Of a stretch of 12,511 bases of DNA, positions 1-7,731 are shown one piece after another. Under the pieces are notes generated by a model. The model saw only the letters and a list, made by a program, of their open reading frames with translations, was not told where the DNA came from and ran no database searches. Both the position numbers and the translations under genes were made by a program. The stretch covers positions 1-12,511 of the forward strand of contig CANRGU010000030.1 of assembly GCA_947630255.1 (NCBI GenBank). The letters run 5' to 3'. Origin of the DNA: an uncultured Clostridia bacterium. Lineage in GTDB: Bacteria; Bacillota; Clostridia; TANB77; CAG-508. The number at the start of each line of letters is the position of its first letter. Within the stretch, counting starts at the first letter, position 1.

Positions 1-270
1 ATTAGCAAATGATTTAAAAGAATTCTGTTTTACATCTTCGTAACTTTTAATGGCTTTATATAATCCAATCATACCTTCCTGCACAATATCTTCTTTTTCT
101 GCACCTATTATAAAATATCTGCTTACTTTCATATTTACAAGTTCTTTATATTTATTAAATAAGTACTCTAAAGCCTCTTCATCACCATTTTTTGCTAAAA
201 TCACTAACTCATTATCTGTTTTATTGCTTAAATCATTTTTTGTATAATAAGCTAATTTTCTTTCTGCCAT
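1..270 (-). CDS. sigH: RNA polymerase sporulation sigma factor SigH (N-terminal 90 residues, partial)
   Basis: Sigma-70 family factor that directs core RNA polymerase to early-stationary and sporulation-onset genes. The visible part covers the N-terminus and most of region 2. Residues 20-90 read as a SigH region 2, including the core-binding and -10 recognition stretch GAEKEDIVQEGMIGLYKAI (about residues 58-76). This closely matches the Bacillus subtilis Spo0H sequence as I remember it. The reading frame is open to base 1, so about 120-130 C-terminal residues (regions 3 and 4) lie outside the window. The ATG at 270-268 is preceded by GGAGG (285-281) at 10-nt spacing, and a consensus promoter lies just upstream, which fixes the start. 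It is transcribed separately from ligA. Identification is confident. The alternative would be another SigH-like or SigE/F-type factor, but the FIIGAEKEDIVQEG wording favours SigH. Confidence 0.93.
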   Translation of the reverse strand, partial: MAERKLAYYTKNDLSNKTDNELVILAKNGDEEALEYLFNKYKELVNMKVSRYFIIGAEKEDIVQEGMIGLYKAIKSYEDVKQNSFKSFAN

Positions 271-306
271 ATACTTTTTGCCTCCGACTTATTTCGATTT
301 GACCAT

Positions 307-335
307 ATTATATTAGCTAAATGTACTATTGTCAA
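307..335 (-). promoter_or_regulatory. Sigma-A-type promoter of sigH
   Basis: Reading the minus strand, TTGACA (335-330) is followed after exactly 17 bp by TATAAT (312-307). Both hexamers are perfect consensus. The predicted start of transcription is near 300, giving a leader of about 30 nt with GGAGG before the sigH ATG. The -35 lies only about 18 bp beyond the stop codon of the 81-aa gene, and I see no terminator between them, so some read-through from ligA is possible. Confidence 0.88.
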
Positions 336-352
336 TACTTTGATTGTATTTT

Positions 353-598
353 TTATTTTGTTTCTATTTTATATTCTATATCTTCCATAAATGGGTGAAG
401 TTCTTTTACATATTTGAGTGTTATTATTTGTGTTTTTGGATGTGGGCCTTTGCCATTAAAATTAACAATTTCTCTTGAATAGCAGTTTTGGTTTAACTTG
501 CTCAGTAAATATCTTGTTCCCATATAAGTGTAATATATTTGATATCCATCTTTTAAATCTTTCCACATTTGTTCAAAGCTGTAATCTTTACTTTCCAT
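353..598 (-). CDS. Small hypothetical protein, 81 aa, translationally linked to ligA
   Basis: I do not recognise this protein. It is 81 residues, soluble-looking, rich in Tyr and Lys, with no signal peptide, membrane segment or metal motif. It contains YYTYMGTRYLLSK near residues 22-34 and a GKGPHP turn near the middle, and looks like a small alpha/beta fold. The ATG at 598-596 lies two bases beyond the ligA stop codon (603-601). Its ribosome binding site AGGGAG (609-604) lies inside the last codons of ligA, so translation is probably coupled to ligA. The strong RBS, the tight packing and the lack of a plausible competing frame support a real gene. It may be a small accessory protein of the pgsA-ligA unit, but no function can be assigned. 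Confidence 0.72.
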   Translation of the reverse strand: MESKDYSFEQMWKDLKDGYQIYYTYMGTRYLLSKLNQNCYSREIVNFNGKGPHPKTQIITLKYVKELHPFMEDIEYKIETK

Positions 599-600
599 AT

Positions 601-2583
601 CTACTCCCTAATCATTTCTTTAAATTCTTGCTCTGTTATTATTTTTACTCCTAAACTTTCAGCTTTTGTAAGTTTACTTCCGGCTTCTTCTCCAGCTAAT
701 ACATAATCTGTTTTTTTAGATACTGAACTAGATGTTTTTCCGCCAAAATCCTCTATTATTTTACTTGCTTCGTCACGCGTAAATTCTTCAAGTGTTCCTG
801 TTAGTACAAATGTTTTTCCTTCAAATCTATTATCTAGCCCTTCTGCTTGCTCTAATTCCATATTTACATTAACATTTTTTAATTTATTAATTAAATCTAT
901 TGTTTGTTCTTGCTTAAAAAATTCATATATACTTTGTGCTGTAATATCACCTACATCATCTGTTTCTATTAATTCTTCTAATGAAGCATTCATTAAACCA
1001 TCTATGCTTTTAAATTTCTTTGCAAGTGTTTTTGCAGATTTTGTTCCTATATGTCTTATTCCCATTGCACAAATTAATCTATCTAAATCATTGTTTTTAC
1101 TTTTTTCTATTGCATCGATTAAATTTTTAGCAAATTTTTTTCCATCTTTTTTTAGGCTTTCAATATCTTCTTGTTTTAAATAATATATATCTGCAATTGT
1201 TTCTATTAATCCGTTATTATATAGCTGCTCTACTATTTTTTCTCCTAATCCTTCTATATTCATGCCTTCTTTTGAAGCAAAATGGATTATATTTCTTAAG
1301 TTTTGCGCCTTACATTCAACACCTATACATCTAACTGCTGCTTCTCCTTCTTCTCTAATTGCTGGTGCACCACATACAGGACATACTTTTGGCATTTCAA
1401 ATTCTTTTTCTTGTCCAGTTCTTTTTTCTTTTAAAACTTTAACGACCTCTGGTATAACGTCTCCAGCTTTTTGTATTAAAATATGGTCTCCTATTTTTAA
1501 ATCTTTTTCTTTTATAAAATCTTCGTTATGAAGTGTCGTTTTAGATATTTTAGAACCTGCAACAACCACTGGTTCTAGTATTGCCATTGGTGTAATTACT
1601 CCTGTTCTTCCTACATTGCATATTATATCTTTTAAAATAGTTTCTTTTTGCTCTGGTGGATATTTATATGCTATTGCCCATTTAGGCGTTTTAAATGTTG
1701 TTCCTATTTCTTCTCTTAGAGCTAAGTCATCAACTTTTATAACTGCTCCATCTATTCCAAAAGGTATTTCTTCTCTGGTGTTTCCTATATTTTCTACTGC
1801 TTTTATTGCATCTTCAATATCATTGCATAGAATTTTTATAGGATTTACGTTAAATCCTAATTTTTCTAAGTATACAAGTGATTCATAATGTGAAGTAAAT
1901 TTAATATCATCACTTTTTTGAACATTAAAAATATATATATCTAGAGGTCTTGACTTTGTTATGCTACTGTCTAATTGGCGAAGTGAACCTGCTGCCAAAT
2001 TTCTTGCATTTGCAAATTTATTGTCTTCGTCTTGTTTTTCATTTAGTTCATCAAAATCTTTTTTTGATATAAATACTTCTCCTCTTACTATTATATCTAT
2101 TTTTTCTTTTAGCTTTTGAGGAATTGTTTTTATTGTTTTTAAGTTATCTGTAATATCTTCTCCTACTTGTCCATTTCCTCTCGTTGCACCCTTAATAAAT
2201 TCACCATTTTTGTACTCTAATGCAACAGATAAACCATCTATTTTTGTTTCTACAACATACTTTATATTAGAATCAAATTTTTTCATTCTTTCGTCAAAAC
2301 TATATAATTCATCAAAAGAAAATACATCTTGCAAACTTTGAAGTGGTACAACATGTGTTACTTTTTCAAATCCTTCTTTTACAGTTCCTCCAACCTTTTG
2401 CGTTAATGAATTTTTATCTATGAATTCAGGAAATTCCCTTTCCAAATTTTTAAGTTCATTCATAAGCATATCATATTCAAAATCTGATATTTCTGGATTA
2501 TCATCATCATAATATTTTTTTGCGTAATATGCCGTCAATTTATTTAACTCATCAATACGTTTTTTAGCTTTACTTTTATCCAT
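601..2583 (-). CDS. ligA: NAD-dependent DNA ligase LigA
   Basis: Seals nicks in DNA using NAD+ during replication and repair in the cytoplasm. The 660 residues are close to the usual 660-680. In order: an N-terminal Ia domain (residues 1-70); the nucleotidyltransferase domain with adenylation lysine K114 in KIDG and the GATRGNGQVGEDIT segment (about 132-145); an OB fold with NVGRTGVITPMA (about 323-334); a Cys4 zinc finger C401, C404, C419, C424; helix-hairpin-helix repeats, including GIRHIGTKSAK; and a C-terminal BRCT domain (about 585-660) with GKTFVLTG. All catalytic elements seem intact. Its ATG follows the pgsA stop codon by 10 nt with an AAGGGG ribosome binding site, so it is probably co-transcribed with pgsA. 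It is normally essential and single-copy in Firmicutes, where it often travels with pcrA. No pcrA is visible here. Confidence 0.98.
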   Translation of the reverse strand: MDKSKAKKRIDELNKLTAYYAKKYYDDDNPEISDFEYDMLMNELKNLEREFPEFIDKNSLTQKVGGTVKEGFEKVTHVVPLQSLQDVFSFDELYSFDERMKKFDSNIKYVVETKIDGLSVALEYKNGEFIKGATRGNGQVGEDITDNLKTIKTIPQKLKEKIDIIVRGEVFISKKDFDELNEKQDEDNKFANARNLAAGSLRQLDSSITKSRPLDIYIFNVQKSDDIKFTSHYESLVYLEKLGFNVNPIKILCNDIEDAIKAVENIGNTREEIPFGIDGAVIKVDDLALREEIGTTFKTPKWAIAYKYPPEQKETILKDIICNVGRTGVITPMAILEPVVVAGSKISKTTLHNEDFIKEKDLKIGDHILIQKAGDVIPEVVKVLKEKRTGQEKEFEMPKVCPVCGAPAIREEGEAAVRCIGVECKAQNLRNIIHFASKEGMNIEGLGEKIVEQLYNNGLIETIADIYYLKQEDIESLKKDGKKFAKNLIDAIEKSKNNDLDRLICAMGIRHIGTKSAKTLAKKFKSIDGLMNASLEELIETDDVGDITAQSIYEFFKQEQTIDLINKLKNVNVNMELEQAEGLDNRFEGKTFVLTGTLEEFTRDEASKIIEDFGGKTSSSVSKKTDYVLAGEEAGSKLTKAESLGVKIITEQEFKEMIRE

Positions 2584-2593
2584 TAAATCCCCC

Positions 2594-3196
2594 TTAGTCT
2601 TTTAATAGTTCTTTGCCGTTTTTTATATAGTCCCAACCTGAAAATATTGTTGCGATTGTTGAGATTATCATTAATAATGTTGCCAAAATATTTATTATTA
2701 ATTCAATACCTGTTAAATTTCCATTTATAAATGCTCCAAATATATTAGTTCCGTTTATATTTATAAACATTAAAATTATTGCTATCATCTGTGTAACTGT
2801 TTTTAATTTTCCCCAAATGCTTGCTGCAATTACTTTTCCGCCTTTTTCTACTGCTACTAATCTATATCCTGATACTACAAATTCTCTAAATAATACTATA
2901 ATTGGTATCCATGCAGGAAGGTTTCCATCTTGTACTAATATTAACATTGCTGCAAGTACAAGTATTTTATCTGCTAGTGGATCTGCAAACTTTCCAAATG
3001 TGGTTATTTGATTATTTTTTCTTGCTAGCTTTCCATCTAAATGATCTGTATAAGATGCTATTATAAATATTAAATTCATTATTATATATGTAATTGGTAT
3101 GCCCAAAAAAGCATATTCTGTTTTAAAAAATGATATTATTACCATTATTGGCACTAATAATATTCTAAATATAGTTAGTTTATTTGGTAGATTCAT
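2594..3196 (-). CDS. pgsA: CDP-diacylglycerol--glycerol-3-phosphate 3-phosphatidyltransferase PgsA
   Basis: Integral membrane enzyme that transfers phosphatidyl from CDP-diacylglycerol to glycerol-3-phosphate, the committed step to phosphatidylglycerol and cardiolipin. The CDP-alcohol phosphotransferase signature DGxxARx8GxxxDxxxD is complete: D54, G55, A58, R59, G68, D72, D76, with a further Asp at 51. The protein has several hydrophobic helices, begins with the typical MNLPNKLTIFRI and ends with a short charged tail, 200 residues in all, a normal family length. An in-frame ATG 12 nt upstream (3208) overlaps the Shine-Dalgarno GGAGG (3206-3202). The ATG at 3196 has 5-nt spacing from that site and is the better start. 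It heads the pgsA-ligA-81-aa unit. PgsA and not phosphatidylserine or cardiolipin synthase is favoured by length and N-terminal wording. Confidence 0.94.
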   Translation of the reverse strand: MNLPNKLTIFRILLVPIMVIISFFKTEYAFLGIPITYIIMNLIFIIASYTDHLDGKLARKNNQITTFGKFADPLADKILVLAAMLILVQDGNLPAWIPIIVLFREFVVSGYRLVAVEKGGKVIAASIWGKLKTVTQMIAIILMFININGTNIFGAFINGNLTGIELIINILATLLMIISTIATIFSGWDYIKNGKELLKD

Positions 3197-3201
3197 AAAG
3201 G

Positions 3202-3206
3202 CCTCC
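3202..3206 (-). promoter_or_regulatory. Ribosome binding site that fixes the pgsA start
   Basis: GGAGG on the minus strand, 5 nt before the ATG at 3196. Because it lies within the codons that would follow the upstream ATG at 3208, it argues for the shorter PgsA beginning MNLPNK. Confidence 0.85.
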
Positions 3207-3261
3207 ATCTAGCAATTACTGCTTGTCATAAATATTTAAATATTTTTATATTTATTTGTTA

Positions 3262-3290
3262 ATTATATAAGATATGCATAAATAAAACAA
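3262..3290 (-). promoter_or_regulatory. Probable sigma-A promoter of the pgsA-ligA unit
   Basis: On the minus strand TTGTTT (3290-3285) and a perfect TATAAT (3267-3262) are separated by 17 bp. The -35 is weak, matching only TTG. The predicted leader is about 60 nt and contains a 16-bp perfect AT palindrome (3245-3230), which may be chance in such AT-rich DNA. The terminator at 3352-3386 lies upstream, so pgsA needs its own promoter. Confidence 0.5.
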
Positions 3291-3345
3291 TATATAAATT
3301 TATAATTTTTATTTATTTCTTTGAAGCTTACTATTCATATTATTG

Positions 3346-3386
3346 TAATAAAAAGGTCAGTATTTAAAATAAAAATACTAACCTTT
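3346..3386 (-). terminator. Intrinsic terminator of the pdaA-to-DUF3048 unit
   Basis: A 14-bp stem pairs 3386-3373 with 3365-3352. Its only mismatch is a U-G wobble on the minus-strand transcript (it would be C-A on the plus strand), which indicates the minus orientation. The loop is 7 nt and a U-rich tract follows toward 3346. It begins 6 nt after the DUF3048 stop codon. Confidence 0.88.
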
Positions 3387-3391
3387 AATTT

Positions 3392-4501
3392 TTATTGTTC
3401 AACTTCTGTTTCTACAGTATTTTGTGTTATTTCTATATTTGTATCTGTTGGGCATATTTGTATAAATGTGTTTCCGTCATTTACTGTTATTTCTTCTCCA
3501 CTTTGATATTTATATACAGTTTGACCACTGTGAGAAGTTTTTTCCCAAGTTATTGGAATTGCATATCCATCTGTAATGTAATATCCATTTCCGCTTCCTA
3601 TATTTTCTAATTCTTGTCTTCCTTTATTTTCTCCATCATTTAATGTATAATTTCTAACTTTATAAACTATTATGTTTTTAGCTGTATATTGTTCTCCTGT
3701 TTCTAAGTCAACATTTGCTTTTCCACTCATACTTCTTTTATATACTTTATTTTCTGCATCATACTCATAACTTGTTGTATGATAATATGAATATTTTACT
3801 GTTAACTCATCTGCTACTTGTGCAGTTTCGTTTGTACTTAAATCAATTTCTTCTGCGCTATAATTTAACAATAAATCCTTATTTGTATCTCTTGTATATC
3901 CTTTATTTGTAGCATATTCTTTTACTTTTTCTAAATCAACAAATCCGGTATGTTCATAGTCTCTATTTAAAGTTCTGTCTCTAAAAAATACTGATCCTTC
4001 CAATGCTATTCCGTCTAAATCATCAATACCTTGGTTTAATCTTGAATACGCTTGTGGACTTCCACCCCAGTGTAAAAATATTGCATCATTTTCTTCTGCA
4101 TAATCAATAAAATAGTGTCTTGCACTTCTTACTGAGCCTACCTTTGTTGGATAAACATCTTTATATAATGCCATCATTCTAGTGATTCCGCCTTCTGCTA
4201 TAATTTCATAAACTAAGTAAGCATCCTCAAGTCCACATTGTGGCCATGCTGAATGATTATTGTTTATCATTACTGCATATGGTCTTGTTTTAGAATTTAC
4301 ATCTACTATTTGTACTTTAGGTTCAACCACTTCTTCTGCTGGTTGCTCATTAGCTGTTGGTTCTGCTTCCTTTTTAGGCATAATTTGCATTGCTAATATA
4401 ATTCCTACTACTGCTACTATCAATAATATTACAACTATTGATATAATTAATCCCTTTTTTGATTTTTTTGTTTTTGAGTTTGCTCTTCTTCCTTCTCCCA
4501 T
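3392..4501 (-). CDS. DUF3048 (YerB-type) domain protein, membrane-anchored
   Basis: Extracytoplasmic protein of unknown biochemical role, related to Bacillus YerB. Residues 1-17 are very basic, 18-38 form a single membrane helix, and a Pro/Glu/Ala-rich linker (42-62) leads to the DUF3048 domain. That domain is recognised by RPYAVMINNN (73-82), the EIIAEGGITR stretch (99-108), VGSVRSARHYF (121-131) and the C-terminal GNGYYITDG and GNTFIQICP segments. YerB of Bacillus is a lipoprotein. Here there is no Cys or lipobox after the hydrophobic segment, so a type II membrane anchor is more likely. The ATG overlaps the ybeY stop codon by one base (TAATG), so the two are translationally coupled. It is the last gene before the terminator. 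The family call is confident; the function is unknown. Confidence 0.9.
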   Translation of the reverse strand: MGEGRRANSKTKKSKKGLIISIVVILLIVAVVGIILAMQIMPKKEAEPTANEQPAEEVVEPKVQIVDVNSKTRPYAVMINNNHSAWPQCGLEDAYLVYEIIAEGGITRMMALYKDVYPTKVGSVRSARHYFIDYAEENDAIFLHWGGSPQAYSRLNQGIDDLDGIALEGSVFFRDRTLNRDYEHTGFVDLEKVKEYATNKGYTRDTNKDLLLNYSAEEIDLSTNETAQVADELTVKYSYYHTTSYEYDAENKVYKRSMSGKANVDLETGEQYTAKNIIVYKVRNYTLNDGENKGRQELENIGSGNGYYITDGYAIPITWEKTSHSGQTVYKYQSGEEITVNDGNTFIQICPTDTNIEITQNTVETEVEQ

Positions 4502-4974
4502 TATTTTTCATCCTTTCCTATTTTTAGTTTTTGAAGTATGTTTTCTTCTTTTTGCCTCATTATAATTTTATCTTTTTTTTCAATATGGTCATATCCCATT
4601 AAGTGATAAAATCCATGAACTGCCATATACGACAACTCTCTTTCAAAACTATGACCATATTCATTAGCTTGTTCCTTTACTCTTTCTATTGATATTACTA
4701 TATCTCCTAAAATATCTTGATTTAACTCTTTTCTTTTTTCTAGTTCATCTTTTTCAAACATTGGAAATGAAAGCACATCTGTTTCTTTGTCAATATTTCT
4801 ATATTCTTTGTTCATTTTTCTTATATTAGATGGATTAGTTAAAACTATATTAACATATAGATTTTTATCATTTAAATTTTCTTCTTCAAAACATTTTTTT
4901 AGGACCTTATTTATTATATCAACATATTCTTGATTTTCTTCTATATCTAAAAAATTTATTTCAGCTATATCCAT
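4501..4974 (-). CDS. ybeY: Endoribonuclease YbeY (16S rRNA maturation factor)
   Basis: Zinc-dependent single-strand endoribonuclease involved in 16S rRNA 3'-end maturation and late-stage 70S quality control. The signature HGFYHLMGYDH supplies the three metal ligands H120, H124 and H130 in the expected Hx3Hx5H spacing. The upstream NKEYRNIDKETDVLSFP (55-71) is the second conserved family block, followed by LGDIVIS (89-95). Length 157 is typical. An AGAGGT ribosome binding site (4986-4981) sits 6 nt before the ATG and overlaps the stop codon of the preceding unknown gene, implying coupling. In many Firmicutes phoH (and the 7TM-HD gene) lies directly upstream and dgkA-cdd-era downstream. Here the upstream partner is replaced by an unknown gene and the downstream one by DUF3048. 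Confidence 0.97.
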   Translation of the reverse strand: MDIAEINFLDIEENQEYVDIINKVLKKCFEEENLNDKNLYVNIVLTNPSNIRKMNKEYRNIDKETDVLSFPMFEKDELEKRKELNQDILGDIVISIERVKEQANEYGHSFERELSYMAVHGFYHLMGYDHIEKKDKIIMRQKEENILQKLKIGKDEK

Positions 4975-4984
4975 ATACTTACCT

Positions 4985-6187
4985 CTATGCTATTTTCTTG
5001 TATGAACCGATTTTAATCTTATAACTATTCTTTATTTGTCTCATTGCTCCTAAATTAACTAATTTTTGTTTTATTTCTTTTATAATGCTAGAATAGTCAT
5101 TTTTGCTTTTATTGAGTTTCTTTATATCATATTTCAAGAATAATATTTCTTTTTGCTTTGTTTGTTCTTTAGCATCATATATTTTCTTTATTTCATTGTA
5201 TTTATCCCAGAATTTTTTGTATTCTTCTCTTTCTTCTGGCTTGTCCCAATATACTTTTGTAGATAGTAGCTTTATATTGTATTCTTCAATTAGCTCTACT
5301 AATAATTCAAATGTTTTTTCCTTTTTTGGTTTAGTTCCTGATTTTAGAATTAAATTTCTTGTATCTTTTATTAATTTTATATAACATTGCTCTGCAGCAA
5401 TCAAAGGCAAACTATGTGTAAATAAAGATCTACTAATTCCTAGCAATATCATTTTTCTTCTAATTATATCTCGCTCGTCTAATTTTCCAACCAATAAACT
5501 TTCGTATTTTCCATAATCTTCTACAATACTTCTATATTCATTTTTATCATCTAATCTTAATTTTATTGGTAAAATTTCAGAAATGTAATTCTCTAATGCT
5601 TCAAATATTTTATCATATATATTATTTATAGACTCTACTTTACTACTAGATTTGTCTGCTAATTGAATAGAATAATTCTTTAATAAAGCTTTATATAAAG
5701 TATCCATTTTTGATACATAAAATTTATTATATTTTTCTATAGTTGATTCTTTTTTTAAATTAATTACTGTTTCATAATCTACTTTTAATAAATATTCCTG
5801 TTTTTTATATTTGTATTCTAAATATTGGTTTTCTTTTAAACTAACAATTAAATAGTATTTGCTTAGTGCATCTTTTTCAAATTGAGATGCTGTTCCATTT
5901 TTTACTTTTTTATAAACAGAATCCATTATATATTTATCTATTGATTCAAGATATAAACTATATACATCTTCGTATTTTTTTAATAACGTTTCTTTTTTTT
6001 CAACATTGTCGGTTTCTACTGCTGTTATATAACTATAGTAAGCCTTTATTAGATTATTTCTTTTCATTGAAATCATCATACTATTTATACCTACTCTTGT
6101 TGGAATAAGTATTTTTGTAATAGTGCTAGTTATTTTTGAAAAAAATGTTTTATTAGTATCTAGTACCCTTAAGCCTTTTTGTTCCAT
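4985..6187 (-). CDS. Unknown 400-aa lysine/tyrosine-rich helical protein between yqfD and ybeY
   Basis: I do not recognise this protein. It has 400 residues, is very rich in Lys, Tyr, Glu, Ile and Leu, and looks almost entirely alpha-helical with probable coiled-coil stretches (for example residues 330-380). There is no signal peptide and no convincing transmembrane helix; the most hydrophobic stretch, around residues 18-40, is interrupted by charged and polar residues. No nucleotide-binding P-loop is present, so it is not the PhoH ATPase expected at this position, nor a 7TM-HD phosphohydrolase. The ATG at 6187 has an AAGGGGTGG ribosome binding site formed around the yqfD stop codon, so it is tightly coupled to yqfD. 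The gene is real by frame length, RBS and packing. Its position suggests a role linked to YqfD in sporulation or to YbeY in RNA metabolism, but that is inference. Confidence 0.85.
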   Translation of the reverse strand: MEQKGLRVLDTNKTFFSKITSTITKILIPTRVGINSMMISMKRNNLIKAYYSYITAVETDNVEKKETLLKKYEDVYSLYLESIDKYIMDSVYKKVKNGTASQFEKDALSKYYLIVSLKENQYLEYKYKKQEYLLKVDYETVINLKKESTIEKYNKFYVSKMDTLYKALLKNYSIQLADKSSSKVESINNIYDKIFEALENYISEILPIKLRLDDKNEYRSIVEDYGKYESLLVGKLDERDIIRRKMILLGISRSLFTHSLPLIAAEQCYIKLIKDTRNLILKSGTKPKKEKTFELLVELIEEYNIKLLSTKVYWDKPEEREEYKKFWDKYNEIKKIYDAKEQTKQKEILFLKYDIKKLNKSKNDYSSIIKEIKQKLVNLGAMRQIKNSYKIKIGSYKKIA

Positions 6188-6198
6188 ATTACCACCCC

Positions 6199-7383
6199 TT
6201 AAAATATTATCTTTTCTTTAATTCCAATGTTCTCAAGCACTTCATATATGACTTCAACTTCTATATAATTTTCATTTGAATACATATTAACTTGTTTATT
6301 TACAATGTTGTCTTTATTTTCTATCTTTTGTTCTAGTTCTTCTTCTAACTGTTTAGTTGCAATTTCTAAAAGGTCTTCTTCCGTATATGTTTTTTGTTGT
6401 TTTTCGTATTCATAATTTGTTGTTTTTATAATTTCAACTGGTAAATAGAAGTTTGAAAATATCATTAATTTTTTACTCTCATTTATTGTATCATAATTTT
6501 GAAATTTTGAAAGGGTTTTGTAAAAATTTATTTTAAAATTATTTAAATTCAATGTATACTTTTCTTCCGTAGCCCCTGTGGGAACATTGATTTCTTGATT
6601 TAAATAAAATTTTTCTTTTTTTGAATACCATACTTTTGCTTCAATATCAGCTGATGAATGCACATATCTAATTCCTGTATATTTTCCTTCCATATAACCT
6701 GAAACTAATGTGTCTCCTTCTTTTACAATATCCCCTATGCTTACTGCTGCCGTTCCACTTTGTACATTAATTTTTGTTATATAACCATTCTTATTTGAAA
6801 CAATATTACAAAATTCATTTTCATCTACAATTTCTGGTGCTTTATCTGTTTCCTTTATTTCTACAATTGCATTTGTACCTTTCATGTTAATTCCCATCCA
6901 TGCAATGTCATCTCTTTGCAATCTCACATTATTTATTATTTGATTTATATCAATTTTATTTTTATTAGTTCCTATTTTTAATCCATTTTGGCTAAGAGCC
7001 TCTATTATTTCTTCTCTATTTACACTATCATTTCCTTTTACCTCTATATTCCAAATAAAATTAGACGTTGCCATTAATCCTATTACCACTAATATAAAAA
7101 ATGCTATAAATATTTTTCTTTTTCTATATTTATGAAAGATAAATGGTAGTCCCTTTTTACTTTCTATTTTTATCTTAGATTTTGTTTTTCTTATAACTCC
7201 TTTTAATCTTTTATAATCTTTTATGCTTACATTAGCATATAATATAGTAGATTTTTTTCTTTTTATATTCCACAACAGTATATTTTTACTGATACATATA
7301 TTTATAAATCTCTCTAAAAAATAACTTTCTACTTTTATATTAACATATCCAATTATGTAATTTAACCAAATTTTTAGAAACAA
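6199..7383 (-). CDS. yqfD: Sporulation protein YqfD
   Basis: Membrane protein of the YqfD family (stage IV sporulation). In Bacillus it is made in the mother cell under SigE and is needed for efficient spore maturation; its molecular role is not settled. It has a basic N-terminal domain (1-90), one membrane helix (about 91-110), then an extracytoplasmic part containing GNDSVNREEI (117-126), VRLQRDDIAWMGI and VSIGDIVKEGDTLVSG, the last resembling a barrel-sandwich or lipoyl-like hairpin. Length 394 is normal. The start is TTG at 7383, supported by GGAGG (7396-7392) with 8-nt spacing. It lies directly downstream of yqfC, as in Bacillus and clostridia, which supports both assignments. Confidence 0.93.
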   Translation of the reverse strand: MFLKIWLNYIIGYVNIKVESYFLERFINICISKNILLWNIKRKKSTILYANVSIKDYKRLKGVIRKTKSKIKIESKKGLPFIFHKYRKRKIFIAFFILVVIGLMATSNFIWNIEVKGNDSVNREEIIEALSQNGLKIGTNKNKIDINQIINNVRLQRDDIAWMGINMKGTNAIVEIKETDKAPEIVDENEFCNIVSNKNGYITKINVQSGTAAVSIGDIVKEGDTLVSGYMEGKYTGIRYVHSSADIEAKVWYSKKEKFYLNQEINVPTGATEEKYTLNLNNFKINFYKTLSKFQNYDTINESKKLMIFSNFYLPVEIIKTTNYEYEKQQKTYTEEDLLEIATKQLEEELEQKIENKDNIVNKQVNMYSNENYIEVEVIYEVLENIGIKEKIIF

Positions 7384-7391
7384 TTATATTT

Positions 7392-7396
7392 CCTCC
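7392..7396 (-). promoter_or_regulatory. Ribosome binding site supporting the TTG start of yqfD
   Basis: GGAGG on the minus strand, 8 nt before the TTG at 7383 and 2 nt after the yqfC stop codon (7401-7399). No ATG with comparable spacing exists, so TTG is the best start. Confidence 0.8.
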
Positions 7397-7398
7397 GT

Positions 7399-7701
7399 TC
7401 ATTCTTCTTCATCATCTAATATCCTATCTATATCAAAACTTTCTATTGTACCTTTAACTGATACATCCTCTTCTGTAACTTGTTCTAAACTTAAATTAAA
7501 TCCATTTATATTAATATTTCCTAAGCTAGTTTTTATTTTAATATAAAATTCTTCATATTCTAAAATTCCTTTATAATTTTCTATTAACATTTCATCAAAT
7601 CCAATAATGGTTATTTTGGGCTCTTGGTTATAAACTTCTCTAGGTACTTCTAAGACCTTATTTATTTTATCTGAAACTCTACTTTTTCTTTTATTTTTCA
7701 T
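7399..7701 (-). CDS. yqfC: Sporulation protein YqfC (YabP/YqfC family)
   Basis: Small protein of the YabP/YqfC family, expressed in the mother cell during sporulation in Bacillus. The 100 residues show the family pattern: a basic N-terminus, LEVPREVYNQEPKITIIGF (about 17-35), the ENYKGILEYEEFYIKIKT block (about 41-58), and the INGFNLSLEQVTEEDVSVKG stretch (about 64-83), followed by a very acidic tail. No membrane segment is seen. The ATG at 7701 has an AGAGAGG-type ribosome binding site, and the gap to pdaA is 30 nt. The fixed yqfC-yqfD order is a conserved clostridial and bacillar pairing, so the assignment is firm although the protein is short. Confidence 0.91.
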   Translation of the reverse strand: MKNKRKSRVSDKINKVLEVPREVYNQEPKITIIGFDEMLIENYKGILEYEEFYIKIKTSLGNININGFNLSLEQVTEEDVSVKGTIESFDIDRILDDEEE

Positions 7702-7731
7702 TTTTAATCCTCTCTAAATTGTTGTTACAAT

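Noticed and set aside
50..247. Plus-strand 65-codon frame within sigH
   Set aside because: Antisense to well-conserved sigma region 2 codons.
1262..1888. Plus-strand open frames of about 90 codons inside ligA
   Set aside because: They are antisense to conserved ligA sequence, with low-complexity Ser/Phe/Ile translations and no ribosome binding sites.
3197..3208. Longer pgsA start beginning MEAF at 3208
   Set aside because: The GGAGG ribosome binding site at 3206-3202 lies inside those codons; the ATG at 3196 has proper spacing and matches the family N-terminus.
3230..3245. 16-bp perfect AT palindrome in the pgsA leader as an operator
   Set aside because: Composed only of A/T runs in very AT-rich DNA, so chance is likely; mentioned only under the promoter.
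4260..4565. Plus-strand 101-codon frame over the DUF3048/ybeY junction
   Set aside because: Antisense shadow of the transmembrane and linker codons; no RBS or family resemblance.
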